Assembly: GCF_900090305.1 (NCBI RefSeq)
Contig: NZ_LT607751.1
Location: 5,146,001-5,210,000, forward strand
Source of the DNA: Micromonospora siamensis
Lineage (GTDB): Bacteria; Actinomycetota; Actinomycetes; Mycobacteriales; Micromonosporaceae
Direction of reading: 5' to 3'
DNA: 64,000 nucleotides
Shown here: piece by piece, positions 52,141-61,197 of the stretch
How positions within the stretch are numbered: the first letter of the stretch is position 1
Layout: every line of letters begins with the position of its first letter
Position numbers and translations under genes: made by a program
Notes under the pieces: generated by a model
What the model saw: only the letters and a program-made list of their open reading frames with translations
What the model was told of the DNA's origin: nothing
The model's database searches: none

Positions 52141-52209
52141 TACCGGCCGCGCGAACCCGCCACCCGGCCCCAGCTGGGGTGCACCGTGGGAACCGGGTGG
52201 CGGGGACGG

Positions 52210-53865
52210 TCAGGCGACGGGCTCCCGGGCGGAGTCGGCGTCCCGGTCGACCCCGGGGGTGACCCGCGGGTCGCCCTCGTCGGCGAAGTAGTCGTCCGGG
52301 GTGGTGCCGTCGGCACCGTCGGCGACCTTCGCCGCCCGCAGCACCAGGGTGAGCAGCGCCGCCACCGCCAGGTTGACCAGGACGGCCACGATGCCGACGT
52401 AGATCGTCTTCTTGGTGTCGAACCCGAAGTCGGAGAGCGAGAACGCCGAGCCACCGAAGTGCGCGCGCTTGGTCACCGCGTTCGGGATCTGGTAGAGCAT
52501 CCACATTCCCAGGCCCATGCCGGCCGCCCAGCCCGCGATCAGCGCGCCCCGGTGGAACCAGCGGGTGTAGAGGCCCAGCGCCACCGCCGGCAGCGTCTGG
52601 AGGATGATCACGCCACCGATCAGCTGGAGGTCGATGGAGAACTGCGGGTCGAGGAAGACGATGCAGGCCACCGCGCCGACCTTGACCACCAGTGAGGTGA
52701 TCTTCGAGACGTTCGCCTCCTGGGCGGGGGTGGCGTCGCGCTTCAGGTACTCCTTGTAGATGTTGCGGGTGAACAGGTTCGCCGCCGCGATCGACATGAT
52801 CGCCGCCGGCACCAGCGCGCCGATGCCGATGGCCGCGTACGCCACCCCGGCGAACCAGTCCGGGAACTGCTGGTCGAACAGGACCGGCACCACCGTGTTG
52901 CTGTCGACGCTGCCCGCCTTCGCCCCCGGCAGCGGTTTCACGCCCGCCGCGATGGCCATGTAACCGAGCAGCGCGATCAGCCCGAGCAGCAGGCTGTACG
53001 CCGGCAGTGCCGACATGTTGCGCTTGATCACGTCCCGGTTCCGGCTGGCCAGCACGCCGGTGATGCTGTGCGGGTAGAGGAACAGCGCCAGCGCCGAGCC
53101 GAACGCCAGGGTGACGTACTGGAGCTGGTTGTTGCCGTTGAGCAGGATGCCGTCGCCAGGGGCCGGTGTCGCCTTGAACTTCGCGTCCGCCGCGTCGAAG
53201 ATCGAGCCCCAGCCACCGAGCTTGTACGGCAGGTAGACCACCGCCACCAGGATCACGATGTAGATCAGCGAGTCCTTGACGAAGGCGATCAGCGCCGGCG
53301 CCCGCAGCCCGGACTGGTAGGTGTACGCGGCCAGGATCGCGAAGGCGATGATGATCGGCAGGTGCCGGGCCACCGCACTGTCACCGGTCACCCCCATCGT
53401 CTTGAGCACCGCCTCGATGCCGACCAGCTGCAACGCGATGTACGGCATGGTCGCCACGATGCCGGTGATCGCGATCAGCAGCGCCAGGACCGGCGAGTCG
53501 AACCGGCGGCGGACGAAGTCGGCCGGGGTGACGAAGCCGTGCCGGTGCGACACCGACCAGAGCCGGCAGAGCACCAGGAACACCAGTGGGTAGATGACGA
53601 TGGTGTACGGCACGGCGAAGAACCCGGCCGCGCCCGCGCCGAACATCAGCGCCGGCACCGCCACGAAGGTGTACGCGGTGTAGAGGTCACCGCCGACCAG
53701 GAACCAGGTGATCCAGCCGCCGAAGCTGCGCCCGCCCAGCCCCCACTCGTCCAGGTGCCCCATGTCCTTCGGGGCCCGCCACCGGGCGGCCACGAAACCC
53801 ATCGCGCTGACCAGCAGGAAGAGGAACGAGAAGACGATGATCTCGGTGAGGTGGTCCCGCCACAT
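52210..53865 (-). CDS. Sodium:solute symporter, monocarboxylate permease MctP-like
   Basis: A 551-residue SSS-family permease with 13-14 membrane segments. Features: DEWGLGGRSFGGWITWFLVG, DLYTAYTFVAVPALMFGAGA, RRFDSPVLALLIAITGIVAT, YPHSITGVLASRNRDVIKRN and AAIGIGALVPAAIMSIAAAN, all typical of MctP-type uptake systems for short monocarboxylates (lactate, pyruvate, alanine). A charged C-terminal tail ends the protein. The ATG overlaps the stop of the DUF3311 gene by one base (TGATG), so the two are coupled. Minisatellites follow its 3' end. Confidence 0.9.
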   Translation of the reverse strand: MWRDHLTEIIVFSFLFLLVSAMGFVAARWRAPKDMGHLDEWGLGGRSFGGWITWFLVGGDLYTAYTFVAVPALMFGAGAAGFFAVPYTIVIYPLVFLVLCRLWSVSHRHGFVTPADFVRRRFDSPVLALLIAITGIVATMPYIALQLVGIEAVLKTMGVTGDSAVARHLPIIIAFAILAAYTYQSGLRAPALIAFVKDSLIYIVILVAVVYLPYKLGGWGSIFDAADAKFKATPAPGDGILLNGNNQLQYVTLAFGSALALFLYPHSITGVLASRNRDVIKRNMSALPAYSLLLGLIALLGYMAIAAGVKPLPGAKAGSVDSNTVVPVLFDQQFPDWFAGVAYAAIGIGALVPAAIMSIAAANLFTRNIYKEYLKRDATPAQEANVSKITSLVVKVGAVACIVFLDPQFSIDLQLIGGVIILQTLPAVALGLYTRWFHRGALIAGWAAGMGLGMWMLYQIPNAVTKRAHFGGSAFSLSDFGFDTKKTIYVGIVAVLVNLAVAALLTLVLRAAKVADGADGTTPDDYFADEGDPRVTPGVDRDADSAREPVA

Positions 53866-54119
53866 CAGCGCTCACCCCGCTTCTTCTTCGTCATCTGGTA
53901 GACCAGCGTGGTGGTGGCCACGCCGAGCAGGATCCAGGCCAGCTGGAGCCAGTAGAAGCGCGGGAAGCCGAACAGCCGCGGCGAGTCGGCGTTGAAGAAG
54001 GCCGGGATCAGCGGCACCACGATCGGGACGAAGAGCAACCAGTTCCAGGGACTGTGGTCCTTCGCCCGCGACCGTGCCGCGGTGGGCGCCTCGGGCGCCT
54101 CCGGTTCGGGTGCTGCCAT
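53865..54119 (-). CDS. DUF3311 small membrane protein, partner of the SSS permease
   Basis: An 84-residue protein with two membrane helices (WNWLLFVPIVVPLIPAFF and YWLQLAWILLGVATTTLVYQ) and a basic tail (MTKKKRGER). DUF3311 proteins are regularly encoded just before SSS permeases and probably act as a small subunit. The start MAAPEPEAPEAP at 54119 is chosen because GGAGGT precedes it at good spacing. Translational coupling to the permease is direct. Confidence 0.88.
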   Translation of the reverse strand: MAAPEPEAPEAPTAARSRAKDHSPWNWLLFVPIVVPLIPAFFNADSPRLFGFPRFYWLQLAWILLGVATTTLVYQMTKKKRGER

Positions 54120-54286
54120 GTGACACACCTCCGGGAGATGTCGTGACAAGCCAGGTGACGGCCGGAGGCTACGACCACGTGACGGCGGTCACGTTCAACG
54201 CGGAGGCGATGCTGCGCCGAACGGCGCGCGGGATGCGCCGAACGGCGGCAGCCGGCGGCCCGGCGGAGGACCGGCCGGCGACGGAC

Positions 54287-55402
54287 TCAGCGGGCGGGAA
54301 GGTGGGCGGTGTCGTTGACCGACCGGACGGCGATCCCGCCGTCCGGCCACATGTCGAGCACGGAAATGCCGGCCGCGTCCAGGAAGAGCCGGTGCAGGAA
54401 GGCGTCGCTCGCGGCCAGGGCGTCGCGCAGCGCCAGCTTGATCGGCGAGACGTGCGAGACCACCACCACGGTCTCCCCCGGGTACGCCTCGCGCAGCGCC
54501 GTCACCGCCCGCTCGACCCGCTGACCGACGGCGGTGAACGGCTCCCCGCCGGGCGGGGCGATCCGGGTGGAGGCGAGCCAGGCGTCCAGCTCCCCCTGCC
54601 AGCCCTCGCGTACCTCGGCGAAGGTCTTCCCGTCCCAGTCGCCGAAGTCGCACTCCACCCAGTCGGCCTCGGGGCGCACCGGCAGCCCGCCCAGCGCCCC
54701 GGCGATCGCCTCGGCGGTGGCCGTACACCTGGACAGCGGGGAGCTGACCACGGCCGCGACGGCCGGGGCCAGCTCGGCCACCCGGGCGGCGGTCGCGGCG
54801 GCCTGCTCGCGGCCCCGGTCCGACAGCGGCACGTCGGCGCGGCCGGCGTAGCGGCCCTGCGCGGTCCACTCGGTCTCGCCGTGCCGGACCAGGATCAGCC
54901 TGGTCGCCGTGCTGCTCGGCCGCGGCTCCCAGGTCGGCTTGACGGCCGCCGGGTCGGTGCCGGCGTCGGGCACCTGCTTCGGCGGCTTGCCGGCGGCGGC
55001 GTCCATCGCGGCGTTGGCCAGGGCGTCGGCGTGCCGGTTGCGGTCCCGGGGGATCCAGCTGAAGGTCACCGCGTCGAAGCGGTCGACCAGCGCGGCGGCC
55101 CGGGCGGCCAGCGGGCGCAGCCCCGGGTGCTTGATCTGCCAGCGGCCGGACATCTGCTCGACCACCAGCTTGGAGTCCATCCGGGCCTCGACCCGGGCGG
55201 CGCCCAGCTCGGCGGCGGCCTCCAGGCCGGCGATCAGGCCGCGGTACTCGGCGACGTTGTTGGTGGTGATGCCGATCGCCTCGGAGCGTTCCAGCAGCAC
55301 CTCGCCGGAGTCCGGGTCGCGGACCACCGCGCCGTAGCCGGCCGGCCCCGGGTTGCCCCGGGAGCCGCCGTCGGCCTCCACCACGACCGCCCGCACCGCC
55401 AC
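54287..55402 (-). CDS. Bifunctional RNase H / acid phosphatase (CobC-like)
   Basis: A 371-residue fusion. The N-terminal RNase HI domain (about 1-135) has the catalytic acidic set in VVVEADGGSRGNPGPAGYGA, NNVAEYRGLIAGLEAA, MDSKLVVEQM and NRHADALANAAM. The C-terminal histidine phosphatase (about 175-371) has LVRHGETEW (phospho-His), SSPLSRCTATAEAI and VVVVSHVSPIK. The mycobacterial homologue (Rv2228c) combines RNase H with alpha-ribazole phosphatase activity. It is the last gene of a tight run with the zinc-ribbon protein 4 bases upstream. GTG start at 55402. Confidence 0.93.
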   Translation of the reverse strand: MAVRAVVVEADGGSRGNPGPAGYGAVVRDPDSGEVLLERSEAIGITTNNVAEYRGLIAGLEAAAELGAARVEARMDSKLVVEQMSGRWQIKHPGLRPLAARAAALVDRFDAVTFSWIPRDRNRHADALANAAMDAAAGKPPKQVPDAGTDPAAVKPTWEPRPSSTATRLILVRHGETEWTAQGRYAGRADVPLSDRGREQAAATAARVAELAPAVAAVVSSPLSRCTATAEAIAGALGGLPVRPEADWVECDFGDWDGKTFAEVREGWQGELDAWLASTRIAPPGGEPFTAVGQRVERAVTALREAYPGETVVVVSHVSPIKLALRDALAASDAFLHRLFLDAAGISVLDMWPDGGIAVRSVNDTAHLPAR

Positions 55403-55406
55403 CGGT

Positions 55407-56144
55407 CTACAGCCCCGACTCGTTGGTGCGGACCATGATCCGCCGGCAGTCCTCGCAGCGGACCACGTCGTCCGGGGCCGCCTTGCGGATCCGGGCCAGG
55501 TCGGCGCCGGAGAGTTCCAGCCGGCAGCCGCCGCAGCGGCCCCCGGTGAACAGGGCGGCGCCCAGCCCGGTGTCCTCGCGGATCTTGTCGTAGAGGGTGA
55601 CCAGGTCACCGGGGAGGTCGGCGGCGAGCGGCTTGCGTGCCTCCCGCTTGAATTCCTCGTCCTTGGCGATCTCGGCGAGGGTGTCGTCGCGGCGCTGCTC
55701 GGCCGCCGCCCGCCGGTCCCGGGCCTCGGCCAGGCGCCCCTCGATCCCGTCGAGGACGCCCTGCGCGGTCTCCCGCTGCTCCATCAGCTCCAGCTCGGCG
55801 TCCTCCAGGTCACCCTGCCGGCGGTTGAGCGAGACCAGCTCGTGCTGCAACGCCTCCAGCTCGCGGGCCGGGCCGCTGCCGGCGGTCAGCCGGGCCTGGT
55901 CCTTGTCCTTGCGGGCGCGGACCTGCTCGATGTCCTTCTCCAGCCGGGCGATGTCCCGGTCGAGGTCGTCCACGGCCACCTGGGCGCGGACCCGCTCGTC
56001 CTCCATCGCGGAGAGCTCCCGGGCCAGCCCCTCTAGTTCCGCCTTCTCGGGCAGCGAACGCCGCCGGTGGGCGAGCTGGGCCAGGGTGGTGTCGATCGCC
56101 TGGAGATCCAGCAGGCGGCGCTGGACCTTGGGGTCAGCCTTCAC
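55407..56144 (-). CDS. C4-type zinc ribbon coiled-coil protein (CT398-like)
   Basis: A 245-residue protein. A long antiparallel coiled coil (about residues 5-190, for example ELSAMEDERVRAQVAVDDLD and RELEALQHELVSLNRRQGDL) ends in a zinc ribbon with Cys pairs in GGRCGGCRLEL and VVRCEDCRRIM. Family members are proposed to bind nucleic acid or act as scaffolds; exact function unknown. GTG at 56144 has AGGAG upstream and overlaps the NIF3 gene stop by 4 bases (GTGA). Part of the NIF3-zinc ribbon-RNase H operon. Confidence 0.92.
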   Translation of the reverse strand: MKADPKVQRRLLDLQAIDTTLAQLAHRRRSLPEKAELEGLARELSAMEDERVRAQVAVDDLDRDIARLEKDIEQVRARKDKDQARLTAGSGPARELEALQHELVSLNRRQGDLEDAELELMEQRETAQGVLDGIEGRLAEARDRRAAAEQRRDDTLAEIAKDEEFKREARKPLAADLPGDLVTLYDKIREDTGLGAALFTGGRCGGCRLELSGADLARIRKAAPDDVVRCEDCRRIMVRTNESGL

Positions 56145-57007
56145 GGTCGGGGCTCCTTCTCGGCCACCGTCGGTGCGGCGGCGTGTACGGTCCACGGGTC
56201 GGTGTCCAGGTCGGACACGATGGTCTCGACGCCCAGGGCGGCCCGAAGGTGGGCGGCCAGGTCGTCCAGCCAGGGTCGTTCGGTCGCCCAGTGTGCGGCG
56301 TCCAGCAGGGCGGGGCCGCCGGCGGCGAGGTGCTCACCGGCGGGATGGTGGCGCAGGTCGGCGGTGAGGAACGCGTCCACCCCGGCGGCGGTCGCCTCGG
56401 CCAGGAAGGCGTCGCCCGAGCCGCCGCTGACGGCAAGCGTACGCACCGTGCGGTCCGGGTCGCCCGCGGCGCGGACCCCCCAGGCGGTGACCGGCAGCAC
56501 GGCGGCGGCGTGCCGGGTCAGCTCGGCCAGGGTCATCGGGGTGGGCAGCTCGCCGATCCGGCCGATGCCCCGGCCGTCGCCCGCGGCGGGGCTGCCCGGC
56601 GCCGCTGGGTGCAGCGGGCGCAGCCCGGTCAGCCCGAACCGGGCCGCCAGGGCGTCCGAGACGCCCGGGTTCGCCGTGTCGGCGTTGGTGTGCGCCACGT
56701 GCAGCGCGACGTCCGCCTTGATCAGCCGGTGGACGATCCGCCCCTTGAACGACGTCGCCGCCACCGACGACACGCCCCGCAGCAGCAGCGGATGGTGCGC
56801 GACGATCATGTCCGCGCCGGCCGCGAGGGCCTCGTCGACGGTCTCCGGCACCACGTCGACGACGCAGGCCACCCGGCGTACCGCAGTGGCGGGGTCGCCG
56901 ACCACCAGGCCGACCCGGTCCCACTCCTCCGCCCAGGCCGGCGGGTAGCGCCGCTCCAGCTCGGCCACCACGTCGGCGACGGTGGGCGGGGATGCAGTTG
57001 GGCTCAC
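56141..57007 (-). CDS. NIF3/YbgI-like dinuclear metal-centre protein
   Basis: A 288-residue member of the Nif3/DUF34 family, toroidal hexamers with a di-metal site. Metal ligands are visible in IVAHHPLLLRGVSS, VAHTNADTANPGVS and LLDAAHWATERPWL. The molecular function is unsettled; roles from metal insertion to GTP cyclohydrolase-like chemistry have been proposed. First gene of the operon with the zinc-ribbon protein and RNase H, an order conserved in actinomycetes. Confidence 0.93.
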   Translation of the reverse strand: MSPTASPPTVADVVAELERRYPPAWAEEWDRVGLVVGDPATAVRRVACVVDVVPETVDEALAAGADMIVAHHPLLLRGVSSVAATSFKGRIVHRLIKADVALHVAHTNADTANPGVSDALAARFGLTGLRPLHPAAPGSPAAGDGRGIGRIGELPTPMTLAELTRHAAAVLPVTAWGVRAAGDPDRTVRTLAVSGGSGDAFLAEATAAGVDAFLTADLRHHPAGEHLAAGGPALLDAAHWATERPWLDDLAAHLRAALGVETIVSDLDTDPWTVHAAAPTVAEKEPRP

Positions 57008-57044
57008 GGCCGGTCAGCTTACCGGCCCGGCGGGGCGTACCGGC

Positions 57045-57623
57045 TCAGGCGGCCGAGCCGACCGAGGCGAGCCGGCCGCGCAGGGCCGCCAGGCCGGCGT
57101 CCCAGGGAAAGGCGTGCAGGTGCCGCTCCCCCGTGCCGGGCGGGTGCAGGGGGAAGAAGTGGTCGCCGAAGAGCACCGTCGTCCCCCACTCCGCCAGCCG
57201 GGCCAGGCTGGCCCGGAACGCCGGGTGGGCGGCCATCGCCGCGTTGGTGAACGGCACCGCCACCACCGGCAGCCCTCTACCCTGCCCCTCGATCAGCAGG
57301 CCCAGCGCCAGGGTGTCGGTGATCCCGGCCGCCCACTTGTTGACCGTGTTCACCGTCGCCGGACAGACGATCATGGCGTCCGCCGGGGGCAGCACGTCCG
57401 GGTCGCCCGGCTGCTTGTAGTGCGTCCGGACCGGGTGACCGGTCTGCCGGGCCAGCCCGGCCCGGTCGGCGAACTTCGCCCCGTCCGGCGTCGTGACGAC
57501 GCAGACGTCCCAACCGTCGGTCTGGGCGAGCTCCACCAGCCGCCCGACGTGCCGGGCCAGCGGCGAGCCGCAGGCGATGACGTAGAGCACCTCGCGGCGC
57601 CCGCTGCTGTCGGCGCCGCTCAT
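57045..57623 (-). CDS. Flavoprotein of the phosphopantothenoylcysteine decarboxylase fold
   Basis: A 192-residue HFCD-type flavoprotein: LYVIACGSPLARHVGRLVEL (FMN phosphate loop), then ADAMIVCPATVNTVNKWAAG (flavin pocket, PATxNTxxK) and ITDTLALGLLIEGQGRGLPV. It lacks the synthetase half of Dfp/CoaBC, so it is a stand-alone oxidative decarboxylase or reductase of unknown substrate. The XRE regulator stop is 16 bases upstream, so the two may be cotranscribed. Confidence 0.85.
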   Translation of the reverse strand: MSGADSSGRREVLYVIACGSPLARHVGRLVELAQTDGWDVCVVTTPDGAKFADRAGLARQTGHPVRTHYKQPGDPDVLPPADAMIVCPATVNTVNKWAAGITDTLALGLLIEGQGRGLPVVAVPFTNAAMAAHPAFRASLARLAEWGTTVLFGDHFFPLHPPGTGERHLHAFPWDAGLAALRGRLASVGSAA

Positions 57624-57639
57624 CCGGCCGGCACCGCGT

Positions 57640-58872
57640 TCACACTCCCACTCCCATGTGCTCAGCCAACTCCGCTATCGGCGGAGGCGGCGCACCCCGT
57701 GTGCGACGCAGCACGTCCGACATCACTTCGTGGGCGATCGGCCGGCAGCGGATCTCCGACGGGGCGAGCCGGTCGCCGCGCAGCAGCATCTCCCCGGCGT
57801 TGGCCACGTCACCGACCTGGGCGAAGCCCCGGGAGATGTCGAGCAGGTGGTGGGCCCGGCGTTCGGGCAGCAGCGCGTTGAAGGACGGCTCCTGGATCCG
57901 CTGCCGGTGGATCTCCACCGCCCGGCCGCCGTCGCCCAGCTCCACCGCGGCGGCGGCCCGGTGCAGCTCCAGGTTGGTGGGGCCGAACGAGGTCCAGTAG
58001 TGGTTGTGGTCGCCGCCGAGCAGCGTCGCCGCCTCACCGGCGCCGGTGAGCAGGTCGTCCACGGTCGCCGAGTCGCCGAGCCGGGCGGCGGCCATGGCGC
58101 CCTGGAGCAGCAGCATGCCGTAGACGGAGAGCCGGGCCGGGGTGGGGTCGTTCCCCCCGCCGGGGGCGAGCCGGTTGGCGATGGTGACGTTGAGCTCCAG
58201 CGCCGGCCGGGACCGGCCCATCGCCGCCATGGCGTTGCAGACCCGGGTGGTGGCGATCCCGGCCAGCAGCGGGTCGTCGGCGCGCTGGGCGACCGCCATC
58301 GACCGGTCGGCGGCCAGCCAGGCCAGCTCGCACTCGCCGAGCTTGCGCAGCACCGACGAGGCGATCTGGTAGACCTGCCCGAGCAGGTGGGCCGCCTCCC
58401 GGGCCGGGTCGTCACCGCTGTGGCCGGCGTCGGCCGCCTGCGCGTCGCGCAGCAGCTTGGGCAGGGCGCGGGTGAGCATCCCGTAGCGGCCGTACTGGTA
58501 GGTCAGCCAGGCGTGGTTGACGGCCTTGCGCAGGTCGACCAGGGGCGGCGGGTACGGCGCCGCGTCGAAGTACGCGCTCATCGAGTCGTACCGCTCGAGG
58601 GCGGCGCGGATCTCCTGGACCTCGACCTGGTCGATGCAGTTCAACGCGTCGGTACGGCGTTCCGGGTCCTTGCCCATGAGCAGCTGCACGTCGACCTGGA
58701 GGATGTCGGCGATCTCGTAGAGGACGGAGAACTTGTCCAGCCGGCGTACCCCGCGCTCGACCTTGTCCACCCAGCTCTTGGACTTGCCGAGCCGGTCGGC
58801 GAAGACCTGCTGGGACATCTTGCGGCGGCCACGCCAGTAGGCCACCCGCCGACCTATGGGTAACTCGTCCAT
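57640..58872 (-). CDS. XRE-family transcriptional regulator with TPR-like C-terminal region
   Basis: A 410-residue regulator. The N-terminal HTH reads GRRVAYWRGRRKMSQQVFAD, then RLGKSKSWVDKVERGVRRLD (about residues 6-60). A long helical repeat region follows (about 110-400), as in peptide- or signal-sensing XRE regulators of actinomycetes. The start MDELPIGRRVAY at 58872 removes an upstream stretch without fold character. It diverges from a primase/polymerase-like gene across a 216-bp gap. Confidence 0.88.
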   Translation of the reverse strand: MDELPIGRRVAYWRGRRKMSQQVFADRLGKSKSWVDKVERGVRRLDKFSVLYEIADILQVDVQLLMGKDPERRTDALNCIDQVEVQEIRAALERYDSMSAYFDAAPYPPPLVDLRKAVNHAWLTYQYGRYGMLTRALPKLLRDAQAADAGHSGDDPAREAAHLLGQVYQIASSVLRKLGECELAWLAADRSMAVAQRADDPLLAGIATTRVCNAMAAMGRSRPALELNVTIANRLAPGGGNDPTPARLSVYGMLLLQGAMAAARLGDSATVDDLLTGAGEAATLLGGDHNHYWTSFGPTNLELHRAAAAVELGDGGRAVEIHRQRIQEPSFNALLPERRAHHLLDISRGFAQVGDVANAGEMLLRGDRLAPSEIRCRPIAHEVMSDVLRRTRGAPPPPIAELAEHMGVGV

Positions 58873-59088
58873 CTGCGCGTCCCTCTCGTCGCCGCCCGGC
58901 CGGGTCCGTCCGTCTTCAGGTTTTCGCTGGTCGCACAGCCTGTACGTCAGCCGTACGGGCCGTCCTCGTAGTTTTCGTGCAACTTGCATCAGCCGTTCGT
59001 CAGCTCAACGATCGCGGGTTACGGCAGTGACGGCGTTCGACACGTGCCCTGACGGCTGTCGGTCATCGGGCGGAGGGAGATCACACCA

Positions 59089-59757
59089 ATGTGGGGGAAT
59101 GTCGGTCCTCGTGTCGCCCAACTGACACCACTGGAACGGGTCCGGCTGCGCCGGATCGCGGTGCGCTACGCGATGCACGGCTGGGAGGTGACCCCCGGCG
59201 CGTGCCTGGCCCGCAGCCGGTTCGTCTGCGGCCGGGCGGGCTGCCCGACGGTCGGCTGCCATCCGGCGCTGGAGGACTGGGAACACGGCGCCAGCACCGA
59301 CCCGGCGCGGGTGGCCACCTGGTGGCGCAGCCGCCCGCACGGGGTGCTGCTGCCGACCGGGCGGGCGTTCGACGTTCTGGAGGTCCCCGCCCAGCTGGGC
59401 CGCCCGGTGCTCGACGCGGTGCGCACCCATCCCGCCGGACCCGGCGTGCGCGGCCCGGTACTGGTGACCCCCACCGGACGCTGGATGTTCCTGGTCCGGC
59501 CCGGTGACCCGCTCCGGCCCGAGCTGGCGCACTGCTTCCAGGTGGTCCGGCACGGCCCCGGCTCGTGGGTGCCGGCCCCACCCACCCGGCTGCCCGAGGG
59601 GATGGTCCGCTGGGCGGTCGCCCCCGAACAGGCCCGCTGGCAGCTCCCCGACTCCTACCTGGTGCAGAACACCCTGATCGAGGCGCTGCGCGCCGCGGGC
59701 GTACCGCTGCTCCCGGCGCTGCCCACCCAGCTCCCGCTGCCCCGCCGGGCCCGCTGA
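59089..59757 (+). CDS. Bifunctional DNA primase/polymerase N-terminal domain-like protein
   Basis: A 222-residue protein resembling the prim-pol domain found in plasmid and phage replication proteins. HGWEVTPGACLARSRFVCGR then AGCPTVGCHPA (zinc-binding cysteines) and THPAGPGVRGPVLVTPTGRW are visible. The canonical DxD catalytic pair is replaced around AFDVLEVPAQ, so catalytic activity is doubtful. Stand-alone copies are common on actinomycete chromosomes beside XRE regulators. GGAGGGAGA precedes the ATG. Confidence 0.8.
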   Translation: MWGNVGPRVAQLTPLERVRLRRIAVRYAMHGWEVTPGACLARSRFVCGRAGCPTVGCHPALEDWEHGASTDPARVATWWRSRPHGVLLPTGRAFDVLEVPAQLGRPVLDAVRTHPAGPGVRGPVLVTPTGRWMFLVRPGDPLRPELAHCFQVVRHGPGSWVPAPPTRLPEGMVRWAVAPEQARWQLPDSYLVQNTLIEALRAAGVPLLPALPTQLPLPRRAR

Positions 59758-59785
59758 GGCGCGGACCGCCCAGGACGGGGAGCGG

Positions 59786-60553
59786 TCAGTCGGTCAGCGG
59801 CAGGGCGGTGGAGCGCAGCAGGCGGCCGTCGTCGGTGACCACGGCGTGGGTGTGGTCGGCCAGCCGGTCCAGCCAGGAGACGCCGGCCGGGCCCATCGCG
59901 ACGGCCGCGGTGGCGTACGCGTCGGCCAGGCCCAGGTCCGCGCCGACCACGGTGACCGAGCGCAGCCCCCGGGCCGGCTCGCCTCGGCGCGGGTCGAGCA
60001 CGTGGTGCCCGCGCTCGTAGACGCCGGAGGTGGCCACCGCGAGGTCGGTGCCGGTGAGCACCAGGCAGGTGGCTCCCGCGTCCCACGGGTGCCGTACCCC
60101 GATCCGCCACGGCCGGCCGGCCGACGAGCGGCCCCGCACCCGGATGTCGCCACCGGCGTTCAGGCAGTGGTCGACCGACCCGGCGGCGAGCAGCCGGTCC
60201 GAGGCGACCTGCGCCGACCAGCCCTTGACGTAGCCGGACGGGTCCAGCCCGCCGGTGGCGTACGCGTCGAAGAAGCCGTCGGTGGCCCGCCACAGGTCGG
60301 CGCAGCGTTCCAGGACCGTGCGCAGGTCCGCCGAGGCCTCGGCGAGCGGCAGCTCCGCCCGGTCGAAGCGGCGCACCTCGCTGTCGGCGCGGTACGTGCT
60401 GAACCGGGCGTCCACCTCGCGCAGCCAGCCGAACACCTCGTCGGCCAGCGCGTGCAGGGTGGCCGTGGGCAGGTCGTCGGCGAGGTCCAGGCTGATCGCG
60501 GTCCCCATCACCTGCTCGACCCGGCGCAGCCCGGGCCGGGTCGCGCCGGTCAT
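59786..60553 (-). CDS. apbE: FAD:protein FMN transferase (ApbE)
   Basis: A 255-residue flavin transferase that attaches FMN covalently to Thr/Ser of target proteins. Motifs: EQVMGTAISLDLADDLP, VDARFSTYRADSEVRRFDRA, GLDPSGYVKGWSAQVASDRL, CLNAGGDIRVRG (FAD/Mg site) and DLAVATSGVYERGHHVLDPR. It lacks an obvious lipobox or signal peptide, unlike exported ApbE. The target is very likely the FMN-binding protein encoded 1 base upstream. Confidence 0.93.
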   Translation of the reverse strand: MTGATRPGLRRVEQVMGTAISLDLADDLPTATLHALADEVFGWLREVDARFSTYRADSEVRRFDRAELPLAEASADLRTVLERCADLWRATDGFFDAYATGGLDPSGYVKGWSAQVASDRLLAAGSVDHCLNAGGDIRVRGRSSAGRPWRIGVRHPWDAGATCLVLTGTDLAVATSGVYERGHHVLDPRRGEPARGLRSVTVVGADLGLADAYATAAVAMGPAGVSWLDRLADHTHAVVTDDGRLLRSTALPLTD

Positions 60554-60554
60554 C

Positions 60555-61181
60555 TCAGCCCGCCTGGTCGATCGCGGCCTGCAACGACTGCTTGTACGAG
60601 TTGCTGGTGTAGGTGGCCCCGGAGACGGTGTCCAGGCTGGCGCTCTGCCGCTGCACCACCTGCCCGGAGGTCCCGCTGTAGGCGGCGTCGACCTTGTCGC
60701 TACGCAGGGCCGACTGGCCGCCCTGGGGCAGTTCCAGGGCCACGCAGTTGGTGATCCGGCTGCCGGAGAGGGTGATCTGCACCTGCACGTTGCCGTACTC
60801 GTTGGAGATCACCGGTCCGGTCACCTTGCGGGTGGTCGGCGCGGCGGTGGTGGTCTTCGGCGCGGCCGTGGTGGTCTTCGGGGCCGAGGTGGTGGCCCGG
60901 GTGCTGGTCCGGGTGCCGGTCGGGCTCGACGAGGTTCGGCTGGGCCGGGGGGTGGCCGACCGGCTGGGCCGGGCCGACGGCGACGGGGTGGCCTTCGGGC
61001 GCGGCGGGGGCGTGGCCGCGGGCGACCCGGGCGCGACGGTGGTCGCGCCGGGCACGGCGGGGGCCTGATCGGCCGGGAGGTCCTGGGCGGTCGGCTGGCC
61101 GGCGCCCGGGGAGCCCTTGAGCACCACCAGCGCGGTGGTGCTGGCGGCCAGGCCGGTGATGGCGAGCAGGGCGCGGCGCAT
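60555..61181 (-). CDS. Exported FMN-binding domain protein (flavinylation target)
   Basis: A 208-residue protein. An N-terminal membrane/signal segment (RRALLAITGLAASTTALVVL) and a Pro/Thr/Ser-rich low-complexity spacer (about residues 40-120, typical of cell-wall-spanning linkers) precede an FMN-binding domain (about 120-208). The flavinylation motif is LDTVSGATYTSNSYKQSL, where the Thr of SGAT would carry FMN. It lies between a ferric-reductase-like gene and apbE, forming a flavin-based extracytoplasmic electron carrier. Confidence 0.92.
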   Translation of the reverse strand: MRRALLAITGLAASTTALVVLKGSPGAGQPTAQDLPADQAPAVPGATTVAPGSPAATPPPRPKATPSPSARPSRSATPRPSRTSSSPTGTRTSTRATTSAPKTTTAAPKTTTAAPTTRKVTGPVISNEYGNVQVQITLSGSRITNCVALELPQGGQSALRSDKVDAAYSGTSGQVVQRQSASLDTVSGATYTSNSYKQSLQAAIDQAG

Positions 61182-61197
61182 GGGGTGGAATGCCTCT

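Noticed and set aside
51636..52262. A repetitive protein encoded across the 22- and 30-bp arrays
   Set aside because: The units keep all frames open, but there is no ribosome binding site, no conserved start and no non-repeat domain; the end overlaps the permease gene in antisense.
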